Of a stretch of DNA of 64,000 nt, positions 23,617 through 36,000 are shown piece after piece. The notes under the pieces were generated by a model. It was not told the DNA's origin, did no database searches, and worked only from the letters and a program-made list of their open reading frames with translations. Each line of letters opens with the position of its first letter. The first letter of the stretch is position 1. The stretch is from Phoronis australis (lineage: Eukaryota > Phoronida > Phoronidae), in the NCBI GenBank assembly GCA_002633005.1, contig NMRA01000436.1, positions 143,000 through 206,999 of the forward strand, read 5' to 3'. Position numbers and translations under genes: made by a program.

Positions 23617-26600
23617 CTAAAGACAATCTGTCACTAGCCTTTGTATCACTCCACCACGTTTTGTCCTATATGTTCGAAACTGAAGCGCAGCATTGGACGA
23701 TGATGCTTTGTTCCCTGTCTCACAATATGAAGTTGTCGACCGCACATTCTGGTGGGAAATCGATCCGCCATAAAAGCAAGGCAGAACTTGAGGCTGGGAT
23801 TCCTTTTGATCTTTGAGCGAACTCGCTGGTCTAAATAACAAATCTTTGGCCGTATCGTCATTAGAAGTTTGCCAAGTTTGACAGTTGTCTAAAGAAAAAC
23901 TAGCCATGACGTCACTCTGCCTGTTGCAATTATTATTGTTGGAGGATCCATTATCCTGCACGGTACTGCTGACGGACATCAGGGGTTTTGCCACAGGGGA
24001 CGGGACCAGAACACAATTGGCGGTTACACGTCTCAGATTACGCTGAGTGTGAGGCGATCTCACATTTTTATGAGGATTTCCGCTTGTCCATCTACTGTTA
24101 GATATTGCGTTTGCGAGAGCGGCATGTCCTGGACTCGACTGACACAAACACGAGGGGGCAGTACTATGCGAAATGTAATGTTCTGTTGCAGTCGGTTTTT
24201 GTGCAGATTCAGTAGCAAGTTTATCAAATAGTTTTCGCAACTCTTTAATGTTAATGAGCTTTGTGTCCTTGCTTTCTGGGTCTAGAGAACCTATTTCACT
24301 CTTTGGTTCATTGTTTCGGTTTGCGAATATGCACGTAGAGACGTCGTTGATTTTAGTTTGATGTTTTATGTCTTGGAGTGGTTCTTTATCTAGTTTAATC
24401 TGCACGAGATTTGCTGGGTTCCGCCCGCTGTTTTCGTGAACCAACTTGGGGTGACGAACTTCTACTATGTTGTTGAACATCATCTTGTTGTTGGTCAAGT
24501 TAGTAGAGTTATGTAGAGGTGGTTGTTGGTAGTGCCTGTTCCACTGAGGGGGTCCAAACTGGTTTTGGGGACCCATGTAGTTCGGTGGAAGCATTCCTTG
24601 TCCTTCGTGCATCATCCCCGGATGTATGTACCGCGGTTGGGGAAAAGGATGCGGCTGCCTGTGTTGCTGTCCGGGCAATGGGTAAGGTGGTCTAAAGATA
24701 TTCATTGGCTGCGTCATGGAGACACTTCCATCGTTGGCTCTGTTGAAAGGTTGTTGCTGTGGCTGATGGTGTTGCCATCGGAACTGTCCGTTACTCATGC
24801 ACGGATTTGGTGGCAGAGGTTGCCTGTAACTAGGGATTTGTGGGTATCCCTGGTGGGGGTCTCGGAACATGGAGGGATGTTGATTTGTTTGTTGACTCGG
24901 ATGTGTGTTAACTTGCCACTGGTTGGAGACATATTGCGACTGGAACATGGGTGGTTGGGAAAAGTCGTGTGCACCATGAACTGGGTTCTGATTTTGACTT
25001 GGAGGACGTGCCCATGTGTTTGGAAATCCAGGAGGAGGAACTTGCAAAGACGGTTTGCTTGGTACTTGCTGATTGTGCATCTCCCGCATCTGCATCATCT
25101 GAAGATAACTTGGTGTGGTGGCACGCATGTTCATCATGGCAGCCGCGTTTGGAGGTTGCGGCTGAGGCGGTGGCGGTACCGTCCAAGCTGGGTTGTGCGT
25201 TCTTTCGCCTGCCTGTGACGTTGCCGAGGTACAATAATCGTCAGATCTGGCCATTTGCAAATGGAGGTCCATGTTTTGAAATGGACGTCGATCAGTGCCT
25301 TCCAACAAAATACCACATTCGTCCTTCTGTGTACTGTAGACATTGGTGTCTGACATTGACTTGCGACTTAAAGCACTCTCAAATTCTTCGTTGTACACAA
25401 GCCGTCGCCTAACTGTCTTTTCCCGCCGCTTGTCGTCAGTGTCACGTTTGCTCGAGTCGTCCACGTTTTCTTCACTTTTGGCCAAAAAAATCTGCATACT
25501 TCTATTATTCAATTGTTCACGGCATTGTTGCGGCTTGTGCTTCTGTATATATGCCTGTATCTCTGGTAGGATATCACGTTTTATTTGCTTGTCTTCCTGT
25601 TTCTCACCCTTAGCTTTTGCGTTTATGTTGACTGTTGCAAAGGTTTTATTACTCATGTCAATATGCAACTTGTTTGTCAAATTTTGGTGCTCCCAAGACG
25701 ATGACCTCTTTGGTTTGATCACCGTTCCAATGTCTCCTTTCCGGGTCTCACAAGTTGTGGCACTAATCTTTTCTTGCCTATCCTCAGATGGGAAAAGCCA
25801 CAGGTACAAAACTTGTTCACTGAACAATGCCTTGGTTGCTTTTTCATCACTTTCCTTGGGCACGTTACATGCCTTGAGCACGTCATCTATTCCCCTTGTT
25901 GGGAACAAGAATGTATGTTTTACGTTCCATGGACTCAGGCAATTCGAACTGTTCGATACCCCAGTCTTGGTATCAAGAGGATTTAAAGATCTTAAATACA
26001 ATCTGTACAACAAAGTATGTTCCTCCAACACTCGTGTTACATTGTCAATTCCAATGAAAACGTTTCTATCAGTAGTGGCTTTGTCAACATCAAATGACAG
26101 AGAAGGTGCGGAACACTGCAGCCCTTTAAACTTTAGTCTTGGATCGAATGTGTTGTTATAATATACAGCCCAGGGGTAAACATTTGGCCATTTATATCCG
26201 ACAGTTCGCTTTGCCTCTAAGTATAGATTTTTGATTTTATTGTCTTTTAAATGAAGGTGTTTGTGCGGAGTTAGATTGACAAACTTAGGATTACTTGCGA
26301 GGTCGTAAACAAAATCTTCGTCTTCATAGAGTTGCAAAGCCTGTCTTGATATCACCTTTTCAACCAATGGGTGGAGAAAGTACTCAAACGATTGACCTGC
26401 GTTTACTGGCTTTTGGTCACCGATGACCGCTGGGTGAACGTTGCGGTTCATGTTTTCAGATAGCAAATTTATACGTGGCATATCGTGCCCCACGTTCGCC
26501 AAAAGGTCTGCAGCTGATACCAGTTCAAGTCTACGTTTAATTGACTCCGTTTGGTGTTGAATTTTTTCACAAACATAGTCATACCTATCGGTCATATCAC

Positions 26601-26742
26601 TTTTCCAGTGTGAATTTGCGCATGTCTTCAAATATTCTTCAGCTGCAATATTAGAATAATCAACAGCTCGATGATCACTTTGTTCCGTGATATCCGACAA
26701 AAACGTTGTCAAACTTTCTTCATCTATGATCTCGTTTAACAT
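23617..26742 (-). CDS. Intronless ORF, 1041-residue largely disordered protein, unrecognised
   Basis: One uninterrupted frame from ATG at 26742 to a stop at 23617. I chose this ATG as the first in frame. Five further upstream codons (TTG start) are possible, and the tattt...ttttaag before the ATG could be a splice acceptor for a 5'UTR intron. Residues about 1-330 look folded (aromatic-rich, such as PNVYPWAVYYNNTFDPRLKF and VLYLWLFPSE). About 435-450 is a basic cluster (KRREKTVRRRL), a possible nuclear signal. About 515-745 is very rich in Pro, Gln, Asn and Met (PPPPQPQPP, QPQQQPF). The C-terminal quarter is Ser/Asn-rich and ends basic (YRTKRGGVIQRL). The composition suggests an RNA-granule or transcription-related protein, but I recognise no family and assign no function. 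Confidence 0.8.
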   Translation of the reverse strand: MLNEIIDEESLTTFLSDITEQSDHRAVDYSNIAAEEYLKTCANSHWKSDMTDRYDYVCEKIQHQTESIKRRLELVSAADLLANVGHDMPRINLLSENMNRNVHPAVIGDQKPVNAGQSFEYFLHPLVEKVISRQALQLYEDEDFVYDLASNPKFVNLTPHKHLHLKDNKIKNLYLEAKRTVGYKWPNVYPWAVYYNNTFDPRLKFKGLQCSAPSLSFDVDKATTDRNVFIGIDNVTRVLEEHTLLYRLYLRSLNPLDTKTGVSNSSNCLSPWNVKHTFLFPTRGIDDVLKACNVPKESDEKATKALFSEQVLYLWLFPSEDRQEKISATTCETRKGDIGTVIKPKRSSSWEHQNLTNKLHIDMSNKTFATVNINAKAKGEKQEDKQIKRDILPEIQAYIQKHKPQQCREQLNNRSMQIFLAKSEENVDDSSKRDTDDKRREKTVRRRLVYNEEFESALSRKSMSDTNVYSTQKDECGILLEGTDRRPFQNMDLHLQMARSDDYCTSATSQAGERTHNPAWTVPPPPQPQPPNAAAMMNMRATTPSYLQMMQMREMHNQQVPSKPSLQVPPPGFPNTWARPPSQNQNPVHGAHDFSQPPMFQSQYVSNQWQVNTHPSQQTNQHPSMFRDPHQGYPQIPSYRQPLPPNPCMSNGQFRWQHHQPQQQPFNRANDGSVSMTQPMNIFRPPYPLPGQQHRQPHPFPQPRYIHPGMMHEGQGMLPPNYMGPQNQFGPPQWNRHYQQPPLHNSTNLTNNKMMFNNIVEVRHPKLVHENSGRNPANLVQIKLDKEPLQDIKHQTKINDVSTCIFANRNNEPKSEIGSLDPESKDTKLINIKELRKLFDKLATESAQKPTATEHYISHSTAPSCLCQSSPGHAALANAISNSRWTSGNPHKNVRSPHTQRNLRRVTANCVLVPSPVAKPLMSVSSTVQDNGSSNNNNCNRQSDVMASFSLDNCQTWQTSNDDTAKDLLFRPASSLKDQKESQPQVLPCFYGGSISHQNVRSTTSYCETGNKASSSNAALQFRTYRTKRGGVIQRLVTDCL

Positions 26743-28597
26743 CTTAAAATCCCCCAACGGTAAGAAATATCAAATCGATTCATTTCAAATTTATTTCCTT
26801 AGAAAAACTGCGTATCAGCACAAGATTCGCAATACATGACATGCCTTCTGTGGTTGTGATTGTTCGTCAAAATCGTCCGCAGTTGACGTAATGATAATGT
26901 ACTCCCTGATGTCAAAATCATAAGGACGTTTGGAGGCAATAAGCATCAGAGAACTACTTATATGGATTGTCTTAAAGTCGACGCACCTTAGACAAGGTAC
27001 CAATTTCATAATTTGAAATACGCGTATTTTTGAACATCAAACTGTTGCTGTATTTCATTATCCTTTGCCCCTCATTACTTTACTCCTACCCACATTCGTG
27101 GACCCTTTTTGGCGCGCAAGCATTTTCTCTACCAATCAGCCTAACGTGGTATAATGACATCACTGACTCAATGAAACTGAAAAAATATAGTGGAATAGCA
27201 ACTTGGAAGCCGGGGGACACCGTCCTGAGAACCGAAAGTGCGCACTTATGCAGGCAGTATCTTGTTATAATATTTTTAGATCAAAAGTCCTATCTGAAAA
27301 CATCACAATACTAGCCACCGATAAAACTCGCCGACTATAGATGAAATGCTGCGTGCTGGAAGGCTGCTGTAACGGTTTCGGCAATGCAGTGCAGGTTCAT
27401 GTCCTCGCAGTCTATTGCTAGTGACGTTGTTTTACCCAACAAAGGACTGGAGACAGAAAAACAGCAAGATTTGTGTCAAACTAGAAAAACGATTAATGGA
27501 GCGCAGTAAGATTGTTTGAAATAAAGTTTAGTGTGGGGTACGCTAGTGAGCCAGTGATTTTCACGACCACGGACACGGATTGTAAAATTCCCTCGATCCC
27601 GACATCCTACGACCCCCTCGAACCACGACCCACAACCCCCTCAACTCACAACCTGCCGCAATAGAGGTATCTGCGCTTTTTACAAAGTTCATAATCTTAT
27701 TTCATCGCTGAGTAACTTTCTCGTAAGACGTACGCGTATTTGGTATGGCTCAGGCGGTTAAAAACAAAAAGTGGCGTATGCACATGATCTGAAATGGCGG
27801 AATGTGAGTGTGCTATAGTTGTCACGGAAATAGGTCCACGAAACGCTACCAATGACCCTGTTCTACTAAACTTAGGGACAGAGGACGTTAACGTGGTCTC
27901 TATCGCTGCCTCGTTTTCAATATACTCCATGTAACTTTGAGATGCAACAGTTTGTTTTTTCAAACTGTATTTACTGAAGAGATTATACAGTGGGAGTACG
28001 TGTAATTGAAGTCCGGTTGAATTCACTTTCACTCTGTTTCAGCCTGACGCTAAGCCTTCCTTCTTGAAGCAAGTGTGCATGCACTGTTTACTCTTCATGC
28101 GCCCACGCTAATAGCTGTGTTGACAGAATTGTTACGCTCCTTAAGAATCTTGACCCAAAGAAGCCAATGAGGCGAGACGAAATTCATCCCGTATACTAAA
28201 GCCTTATGCGTCTGAGATCGCACTCTCCGTTACTCTACTGTACCCTGTGACTGGAGAACTATAATATCACACCAGTTTTTAAAAGAGGGAATTTACCAAA
28301 ACCATATCATTAACATTTATAAATTGTGAATTGTTAGAGCACATTATTGCTTACGACATTTTAACCATCTCGATGACCTCAAAATGTTGTGACCCTACTA
28401 TTTGCGTTCTTGGACAATGTCAATCATCATGGTAACCAAAATGACGCCTTGCTGCTGTACTTTTTTGAGAATTTGACAAAATGAGCCATGCAGACTTAAC
28501 GAACCATGCAATATTCAATCCACAAATGTTACCGATGTGCTATCCTTTGCAAACTGAACCAGTGGATCGAGAACTCGTTGGGAGCTTCCGTTTTTTG
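26743..28597. other. Upstream intergenic region, nothing recognised
   Basis: It contains the probable promoter side of the 1041-residue gene. Short frames at 27030-27314 (+) and 27697-28032 (-) have no recognisable domain. Confidence 0.4.
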
Positions 28598-29990
28598 TTA
28601 GAGGTGAGCAATCCAGCTAGCATTTAGTTCAATCGAGCGGTGCCCAAATGCTTGTCGTGGGGCCATGTATGTTCTTACCAAATATTGACAACTTCCCCAG
28701 TGAGTTGGTAGCTTGACTGCCGGTTGCGGATCAGTGTCGAGTGAGCTGAAGAGTAGTAGCCGTACCTTAGATTTGCCTAGCGCCCAACTTGCAGGTACTA
28801 CCACTGATCGACCTTTGACTCGTACCGTGCCGGAACACATGGTTTGGGACAGTCGCCCAGGCTGAACTATACGAAACTGGATTCTTCTCTTGAAAGATTT
28901 GAGGGGTTGAAACTCAGCGATGGGTACATTTTCAATAGTTGATGTCTTCCTGTTAGATTAACCAAGTTATACTGATTTTGGTAATCACTCTACTCGGAGG
29001 GGTATATATCAAAGTGAGATGACTAGTCAAACGAAAGCACTGTGACTGTGGACACTCCGTGCATATTAACCTGGGGTCAAATCCCTAGAATCAAGTATAG
29101 AGGAACATGGTTTACCTGGCTACGGACCTTTCTGGCATCACCCTGAATTACCTGAATTACCTTCTGCGACTGGGTTCACAAAAGATGTTGAGCACAAATC
29201 CTCTCCCCAAACTTACACCCACTGAGGACAAGCTGAAGGGTATTGGAGATGATGTTTCCCGTACTTAGCTGATTGTGAAGTCTTCTCAAAAGACCTTTCT
29301 GTTGACTGGAAGCTGACCGGCCCATGAGAACCTCTAGTCGCAGAAAGCGAAGGCTCTCGATAGGCAGTGGCGGTAAGCAACTTCTGCTGATGGCACTGGT
29401 TGTCAAGAGTCACGGGACCGTACAGTGTTTGAACAGAAATGGAAATGAGATACAAAGCCTTGCTCTGGAGAACCAATAATCATTCTGGGTAGGAGGTTTG
29501 GTGAGGTACCCACAGAAGCGGAAGCAGGAGATAGCTTTGAGGACGTTATCTGTGGATAGTAACGTGGAACCAATTACCAATCAGCAATGAAACTTTTTTG
29601 GGTTGACGACCAGGATCTCCAATGCTTAGTCAAGAGCCACCAACAGGTCCTCAGGTTTCTTTAGATGGAACATGCGCAGTGTAACAGGAGTTTGCAAGGT
29701 CTCCACACTAGGAAAGATGTTCAAGCATTGAAATGATCTCTGGGATTTACAGAGGTAGAGAGGGCACCGCACGTCTAGCCCACGCTTGAGAGACCGGAAG
29801 GACAACCTCTTCAGCTGCGACGCAAAGTTGCTTTACATTTTTTCGCAAGCTAAGCTATCGTTGACACCAAATAGAAGTCCATCCAGAATTGCCACAGAAA
29901 AAAAAAAACAGAGAGTTGTAATACTTTTGCTTGCCTTCCCATATAACCGACTGCCTGAAGAAGCCATTCCTTGCCCGCAATAAATATATT
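28598..29990. other. GC-richer stretch with decayed-looking minus-strand frames
   Basis: Minus-strand pieces at 28598-28840 (VKGRSVVVPASWALGKSKVR) and 29176-29900 (broken, with CQWCHQQKLL-like and LKKPEDLLVALD-like phrases) have balanced amino-acid composition, but stops interrupt them. They may be remains of a gene or mobile element. I cannot name a family. Confidence 0.25.
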
Positions 29991-30629
29991 ATATTTGCTG
30001 TTGTTATACAGTGACATAAAACACAATGTTGAACGTGATCAGTTTACACGAGGAAAATATTTTAATAGCTGACATCTCATATACATGCTCACTGGTTCTC
30101 ATGGGAGCAGTTCACCTAAATATTAGAAGAGAATCTACACTTCGGCTGTTTCAGTATCACTACCATCGAGTGTTGAAAGATATATGTAAGATACTGGCTT
30201 GTGTAATACTTGCTATCGGTTTACTTGATCTTTCCGTTCATCTATCAGACACTGTTGTGAATGTGATCACAAAAGTTCATTTGGAGCAGTGACTATTATA
30301 CCTGACTAGAAACTTTACCCGAAAGTTAAGGATAAATGAAAATGAAACAATTGCGTGGCACACTTTTTGTGAATTTTCGAAATCTTAGGAGATGCTGCTG
30401 GTCATTTTTGACCCAAATTTTGATAAGAACTTGGTGGTCATGGATCTTGTTCGTTAGTCGTCACGTGGTTGAGAAAATGCACCTTTAAAACGAGTCAACA
30501 TCGTAACGGGTCATTACGTGTTTATTCAACAAAAACATGCAAACGCAAACTAGCTGAAATAAATACTTTATTACATCATCAGCAATGGGTTTATACACAT
30601 GTTTACACTCTCGACTTCTATGCTCATGG
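29991..30629. other. Intergenic, nothing recognised
   Basis: A plus-strand frame of 88 codons (30026-30292) includes one hydrophobic segment (ILACVILAIGLLDL). There is no other support for a gene. Confidence 0.3.
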
Positions 30630-30695
30630 GCGCGCACCATAGGGAGCTACATGTAGGAGGCTGTGGCCCACCACTTTTTTCAGTGCTGCGCCGCT
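30630..30695 (-). repeat. Short ggcggcgca-family MITE
   Basis: Roughly 65-bp element with ends gcgcgcacc / tgctgcgccgc and the internal cactttttt-cagtgct word. Other copies: 23019-23083, 31722-31783, 33251-33297 and 33309-33370. Just downstream of the NWD1-like gene. Confidence 0.6.
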
Positions 30696-31080
30696 CACGA
30701 TGCTTTTATGATAAGAAGCATTTTTTTCTCAAAATATACCAAGACAGCATTTAAGGCCTTCGCCTGCAGCTAGTCTGAGATTATTAACTATCAATACCCA
30801 AGTGCTTAAGCAAATTTTAGATAGCACAAACCAAAAGTATTGACAAGGAATTCCCCTTCATGGCGTGCATGCAGGAACTGATTTCATCGTCAGTGTGGTC
30901 TTTCCTCTTGACCGAGAACGACTGAAAATCAACAGGACAGTTAATAATGTGATTAGACTTTTAGCGCCTTAATAGTTTTACCAATCATTTTTGTTGTTAA
31001 TGTAATTAGTCGTCATTACGGGGAAATGGTATACTTTGTCTGATTACTTTTGTCTTGTAAAGTTACTAGTACAGTACTCC

Positions 31081-31086
31081 TTTATT
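31081..31086 (-). promoter_or_regulatory. Candidate polyadenylation signal for the NWD1-like gene
   Basis: AATAAA on the minus strand, about 100 bases past the stop codon at 31185. Position and sequence fit; cleavage site not visible. Confidence 0.5.
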
Positions 31087-31184
31087 AATGTGATATAAGG
31101 ACGTCGAGTAATTTGAAGCGTTTTAATTTCAGGACGTTCAATATGATGCATGAAATACTCCACTGGTCTCCATTTCAAACAAAC

Positions 31185-33049
31185 TTATTGCAGAACGCAT
31201 GCTCTGGACTTTTGGGCTTGCTTTGCCTTCGCCACAAATCGTGTAACATGGACCGTTGTGCCGAGAACTTGACCGGGGGTAGCGCCGTTTTGCTTACTCC
31301 CCTTCTTGTGAATAGGAGTGTTCTGTGGCGACACCATCTGTCGACTGGGTAAAGATTGAACCATCTCGATTGCGCTCTCGTCTTGAGGGTCAGCAATAGT
31401 CAACATGGTAAGACTGCCATCAACGGCGCCCAAAAGAATGTGGGAGCCTCCCTGTGAACCAACTATGGCGTTGATCTCTGCGTGACATTTAAAGTGGGCA
31501 ATCATTTTCCCGTCGTGCACGCGAAAGATGCGTATCGTCCTGTGACCTGAGAACAGAATAGAAAGACGTTTGTAAAAATCTGGGCTGCAATGAAATACCA
31601 ATAAGGCTTAAGTTAGGGATTCGTTGAGATTTCAAATACGTTCATAACTACTCAAGAATGTAGACCAACGTAGTTCGTGACCACGTTTGGAAGGTGAGGT
31701 CCACTCTTCGACTATAACCACGGTCGGCGCAGCACAGGAATAAGTGAGAAGCTATAGCCCCCACCCCCTATAGTGCAACCGCCCTTGAATAACTGGTTCA
31801 ATATCTTGCTTGGGCAAATGAATGAACTCGCCTTTTATGTCATTGTATATTTACTCGACGGACACTTTTTGTGAAGACCAGTTTCTCAAACAAAACTTCC
31901 ACTGAACTTACCTGTGTGATAGTACAGAACGTATCTGTCATCCTTGGTAAAGAGCACTTGTACGGCAAAGACACCTTCGGCAATTTTTGGTATTAAGGTA
32001 TGAACGACTTTACCAGTTTTCAGTTCAAGCAACTCCATGCCGCCGCGCGAGGGGGCGTACAGGCCTAGTTTTCCATTCTGTGTACATTTGCCGTTCCACT
32101 TTTGAACTGTTCTCACCACTGACTTCTTTTTCACGTCGTAGATAGTTCCTTTATCAGGGTCTATAAGAGCAATTTGGTTCGGCTCGTGTGGCATAGCAAC
32201 GAGAGCTGTGAACTCCTGCCAGTTGGGATATTTAGGATTTACGTTGTACATATGCGTTCCTGTTTTAGCATGGTAAAGTCCGAGGTTTTCCGAATTCTTC
32301 CCAGCGCCAGGTAGTACGAGAAATAGTCCGTCAGCAGTTACCACACCTTTGCGAAATCGTTTGAAATTATATTCAAACTCATAGACAAGATCACCTGTCG
32401 GTATTGCACGGCATATAGCTTTCGCCTTATTGACGGCATGCTTTGAAATTGCTATAAACTTTGTGTCCTCTTCGTTCAGCATCAGTTGCTGGGTATCTTT
32501 ACAGGCATCGATGCGGAGCACTTTTCCAGCTAGAAAGAACGTGAATAGTGGCTAGAGGCGATAATGACATTGCGTGTAGAAGATTTGAAGATGTGGCGGT
32601 TTTAGTAATAATGTTCACAATGAGAAATCACTCTTATCCTACTTTCAACACAGTTCTGTTGGGGATGTGAGTGTGTTGGGAACATGGGTTCTTTTATCTA
32701 TCAACGAGGTGATGTAAGGTTTACATATCGGTGCTTAAAGCAGCGAAGCCGTAAACGCTTACCTGTTGTTAACTCATCACTGTCACACTTACGTACGTTT
32801 TGTATCTTCACCAACTTCCCAGATCAGGATATGACCGCTTTCCGCGCTAACCACATACTGGCCGCTGTTGATTATAGCTGCGTGAGTCACTATGGAACTG
32901 TGGGAACTATTCGATAGTTGTTTGAGCAGACGTCCCGTCTCCAAAGACCATACTCCTACACAGTTGCGAGTGGTGGTGATCCCAAGATACGCGTTTGACG
33001 CTAGCGATACGGAGTCGATAGGTTTCTCGTGGCGATCTATGGAATGTAC
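31185..33049 (-). CDS. NWD1: NWD1-like exons 18-20 (end of WD propeller and C-terminus)
   Basis: 32797-33049 (CVGVWSLETGRLLKQL, GHILIWEVG), 31912-32529 (long exon, GKVLRIDACKDTQQL to YVLYYHTG) and 31185-31546 (GHRTIRIFRVHDGKMIAHFK, LGAVDGSLTMLTIADP, then a basic, Gln/Lys-rich tail ending ACVLQ). For exon 18 the donor GTACGT, not the stronger GTAAGT four bases further on, keeps frame with the next exon. Confidence 0.9.
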
Positions 33050-36000
33050 CTGGAAGCAAAATGGAAAATTATCTTTTAGAAATGATTTATATATGAAAGA
33101 GAACGTGACGTGACGTGACGTAGGTCACACCGTCTAGTCCACTGGACAGTGGGCTTCTTGACATGCTCTACCAAAACATAGATCTATCAAACGCCGACGT
33201 TTTATCAAAGTTATGAGTTTGACACCACACGTGAGATTTGACAATGCATCGGCGGCGCAGCACTGAAAATAGTGGGGGCTGCCTGTGGTGCACCGCCTAC
33301 AGACCATGTGCGGCATAGCACTGAAAAAAGTAGGAGGGCTATAGCCCCCAGCCCCCTATGGTGCGTCACACATGCAATGATTCAAAACAAACTTGCTTTC
33401 TAAAGAGGCCTTTCTTCTGAAGCTATTTGTTTCTACGCCAGCGAGTCTTATTACCAGAGCGTATCTTTTTGCAAGAATGTAGCGAACGCCATCCATCCAA
33501 GTTTCGGCAACGCAATATCGCGGCTTGAACCAAATGTGTCGGTATGTACGGAGAGCAAATTCCATAATTTATGGTACATAACCGCAATTCTGAGCACATG
33601 GAAAGTAACGTATATTGATGGAATTCCTACACTATTCTCCATAATGTTAAACGGTAATTTTATATTGAACATTTGCGGAAAGGTAGGAAAAGAAAGCTGC
33701 CAAACGATGTTTGTTCAATCCTCGACACCTGTTCATAGATGTTGTCGAAATTCCAAACTTTTATGGTCTTGTCTATTGACGAAGATATGATTTTATTCAT
33801 GCCCTGTGTCGTCACCGATGTCATGGCGATAATTCGACCGAAGTGGGCGTCCAGTGTTTTCACGAGGTTGCCTGACTTTGAATCGTAAACGTACAGGTTC
33901 TTTCGTACACCTAAAATATTAAAACACTGTTAACCGTCATTTTTACATATTTAAATAATATTTCTTAACTGTTGCGTTGCTATATGACAGAGGTTACCAG
34001 GTATACAATTCGATGGTGGTTAACATTGCATTACTTTTTACCCAGACTGATAAAACACCTAGTTAAGTTTCTGTTGCTCTTTCATTTAAACATGTTGCTA
34101 CTTCGGCGGGTTATAGGCTAATGACAAAATGATAATGAATCGGGTTACAAAGTTACATGCAACACTTATCAACTCCATACCGACCGAAATACAACCATAG
34201 AAAACATGAAGTACTAACTTAATTCCACGACTCGAATTTTTGACCACCGCAAAATTAAGTGGAAACATTCAGCGTCTAGTGTGAAACGAGACGTCCCAAC
34301 ATGATAGTCATATTACCTAAAAAGCGCACAGATATACCTTTAATTTATAAACAAAAGAAACATAGCTTTCAGGCTACTTGGACTTCAACGAACAATGTTG
34401 CAACACTGTCGAAAGAATACAAGAGTGAGATTTGAATAAAATAAAAGTCGCATCATTGCGTCAGTTGATAGTTATTTCCTTCACTAAAACAACTCACCGG
34501 CTACAACAAAGTGGTTGCTCCTGGTGAATAACACCATACCGGTAAAGTTGTTGCGCGTAGGGATGTTCCGAATGGCTGACGGCAGCTTCAGTTCGATAAG
34601 TTTATTAGAGCTTAGCGCCCATAGCTTGTACCCTGGAATATTACGTAAAGGATCGCAAAGGGTACATACAAAAAAGAGATAACGTTTCCAAAGATCTCAA
34701 TCTCTACTCATGTGCACTGCATGTGAAAGGCTCAATAACACTATCATTGGGGTCAAGAAGACGATCCATATTTTTGCAATGTTTAATACAACCAAATAGT
34801 TTTAATAATTATGACTATAGCTGAAACATGGCTATACAGCCCCGCCACCCTCTCCTTTCTACCTTTCTGCTCGTCTTCCCTACAGCTTTCGCGTCCACAC
34901 GAATATATGTTATCTTTAAATGGCTGTACCATGACACCAAAAAACATGTGTTATTCCAGGAAGGATTTGGGTTACGTACCATGACATTTGCACATACAGT
35001 GTATATTTATGAAGGCGAAAATGCTACTACTTTCAAAACCAATACCTGATGCAAGCGTTGCAACCAGGTAAGCATCATCAGGGCTTAGCGTAAGAGCGAA
35101 AACAGGATCTGAGTTATCAAAGGATTTGTCCAGGGCCCAGCGAGCACCGTCCTTCTTGTAAACAGCCACATCATTTTCTGAGATTCCTGAAAGAAGGTTG
35201 TTTTCCTGAAACGTTCTGTATGTGGATTGTAACATAGATGACGCCCATATCATATGAAGTGCACGAGACAACCTTTTGGGGGTAATCGGGATTTTAGCAG
35301 TCAGTAAATGCCTGCCGTGAATCAGCTGATTTTTCGAAGTGACAAGTATTGGTTTGTTTCTTAACATCCATGGTCAGCATAATACTTTATCGGTAACGGT
35401 CAGTGGTTATTCTAAGTATCTTCATAAGTCCTTGTAAGGTTTCAACAAATTTCGGAGACTGCAAAATTTTATGACCGATTCCTCCAAGCCACTTGTTAAA
35501 TGGCTGACCTTCACGTTAGTTATACAATGCGGTATCACAAACAAAGCAGATAATTAACGTACTATGCGCAAGTACTGAGATGCATTACAAACATGGGATA
35601 AGATGTACTACCCTTACTCTTGGCTTTAATGTTTTGACAAAGAGGAGAGCCGTACTCAGGGGCGGATCAAGGGTGTGGAGTTAGGGGGGCCAGGGCAGAG
35701 TATTAGCCATTGTTTTACCCGTCAAACATTCGCAACCCAGAAGTCCCAAATGGAATATGGGAGAATTTTAGGGGGGGGGGGGCATGGCCCCCTTGGCCCC
35801 TCCTTAAATCCACCTCTAGTACTATAGTTTGTTTTGACATATTAAAATTCACATAAAAGTACGTCCACCGCTTTACAATAATGGACCCACTCATGAGGTT
35901 AGCACCAGCGATAACGCCTCGATGAGGTGTTCACGTGTAAAGAACAAGAGGCTCTACTTAAAGAAAGTTTGGAAGGGGCTGCTTTTTAGCGAAATATGAA

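Noticed and set aside
24795-25234. Short minus-strand frames inside the 1041-residue gene
   Set aside because: Out-of-frame shadows of the real ORF.
25343-26161. 272-codon plus-strand frame (also 231 codons at 24523-25218)
   Set aside because: Antisense shadows of the 1041-residue minus-strand ORF; odd composition and no supporting signals.
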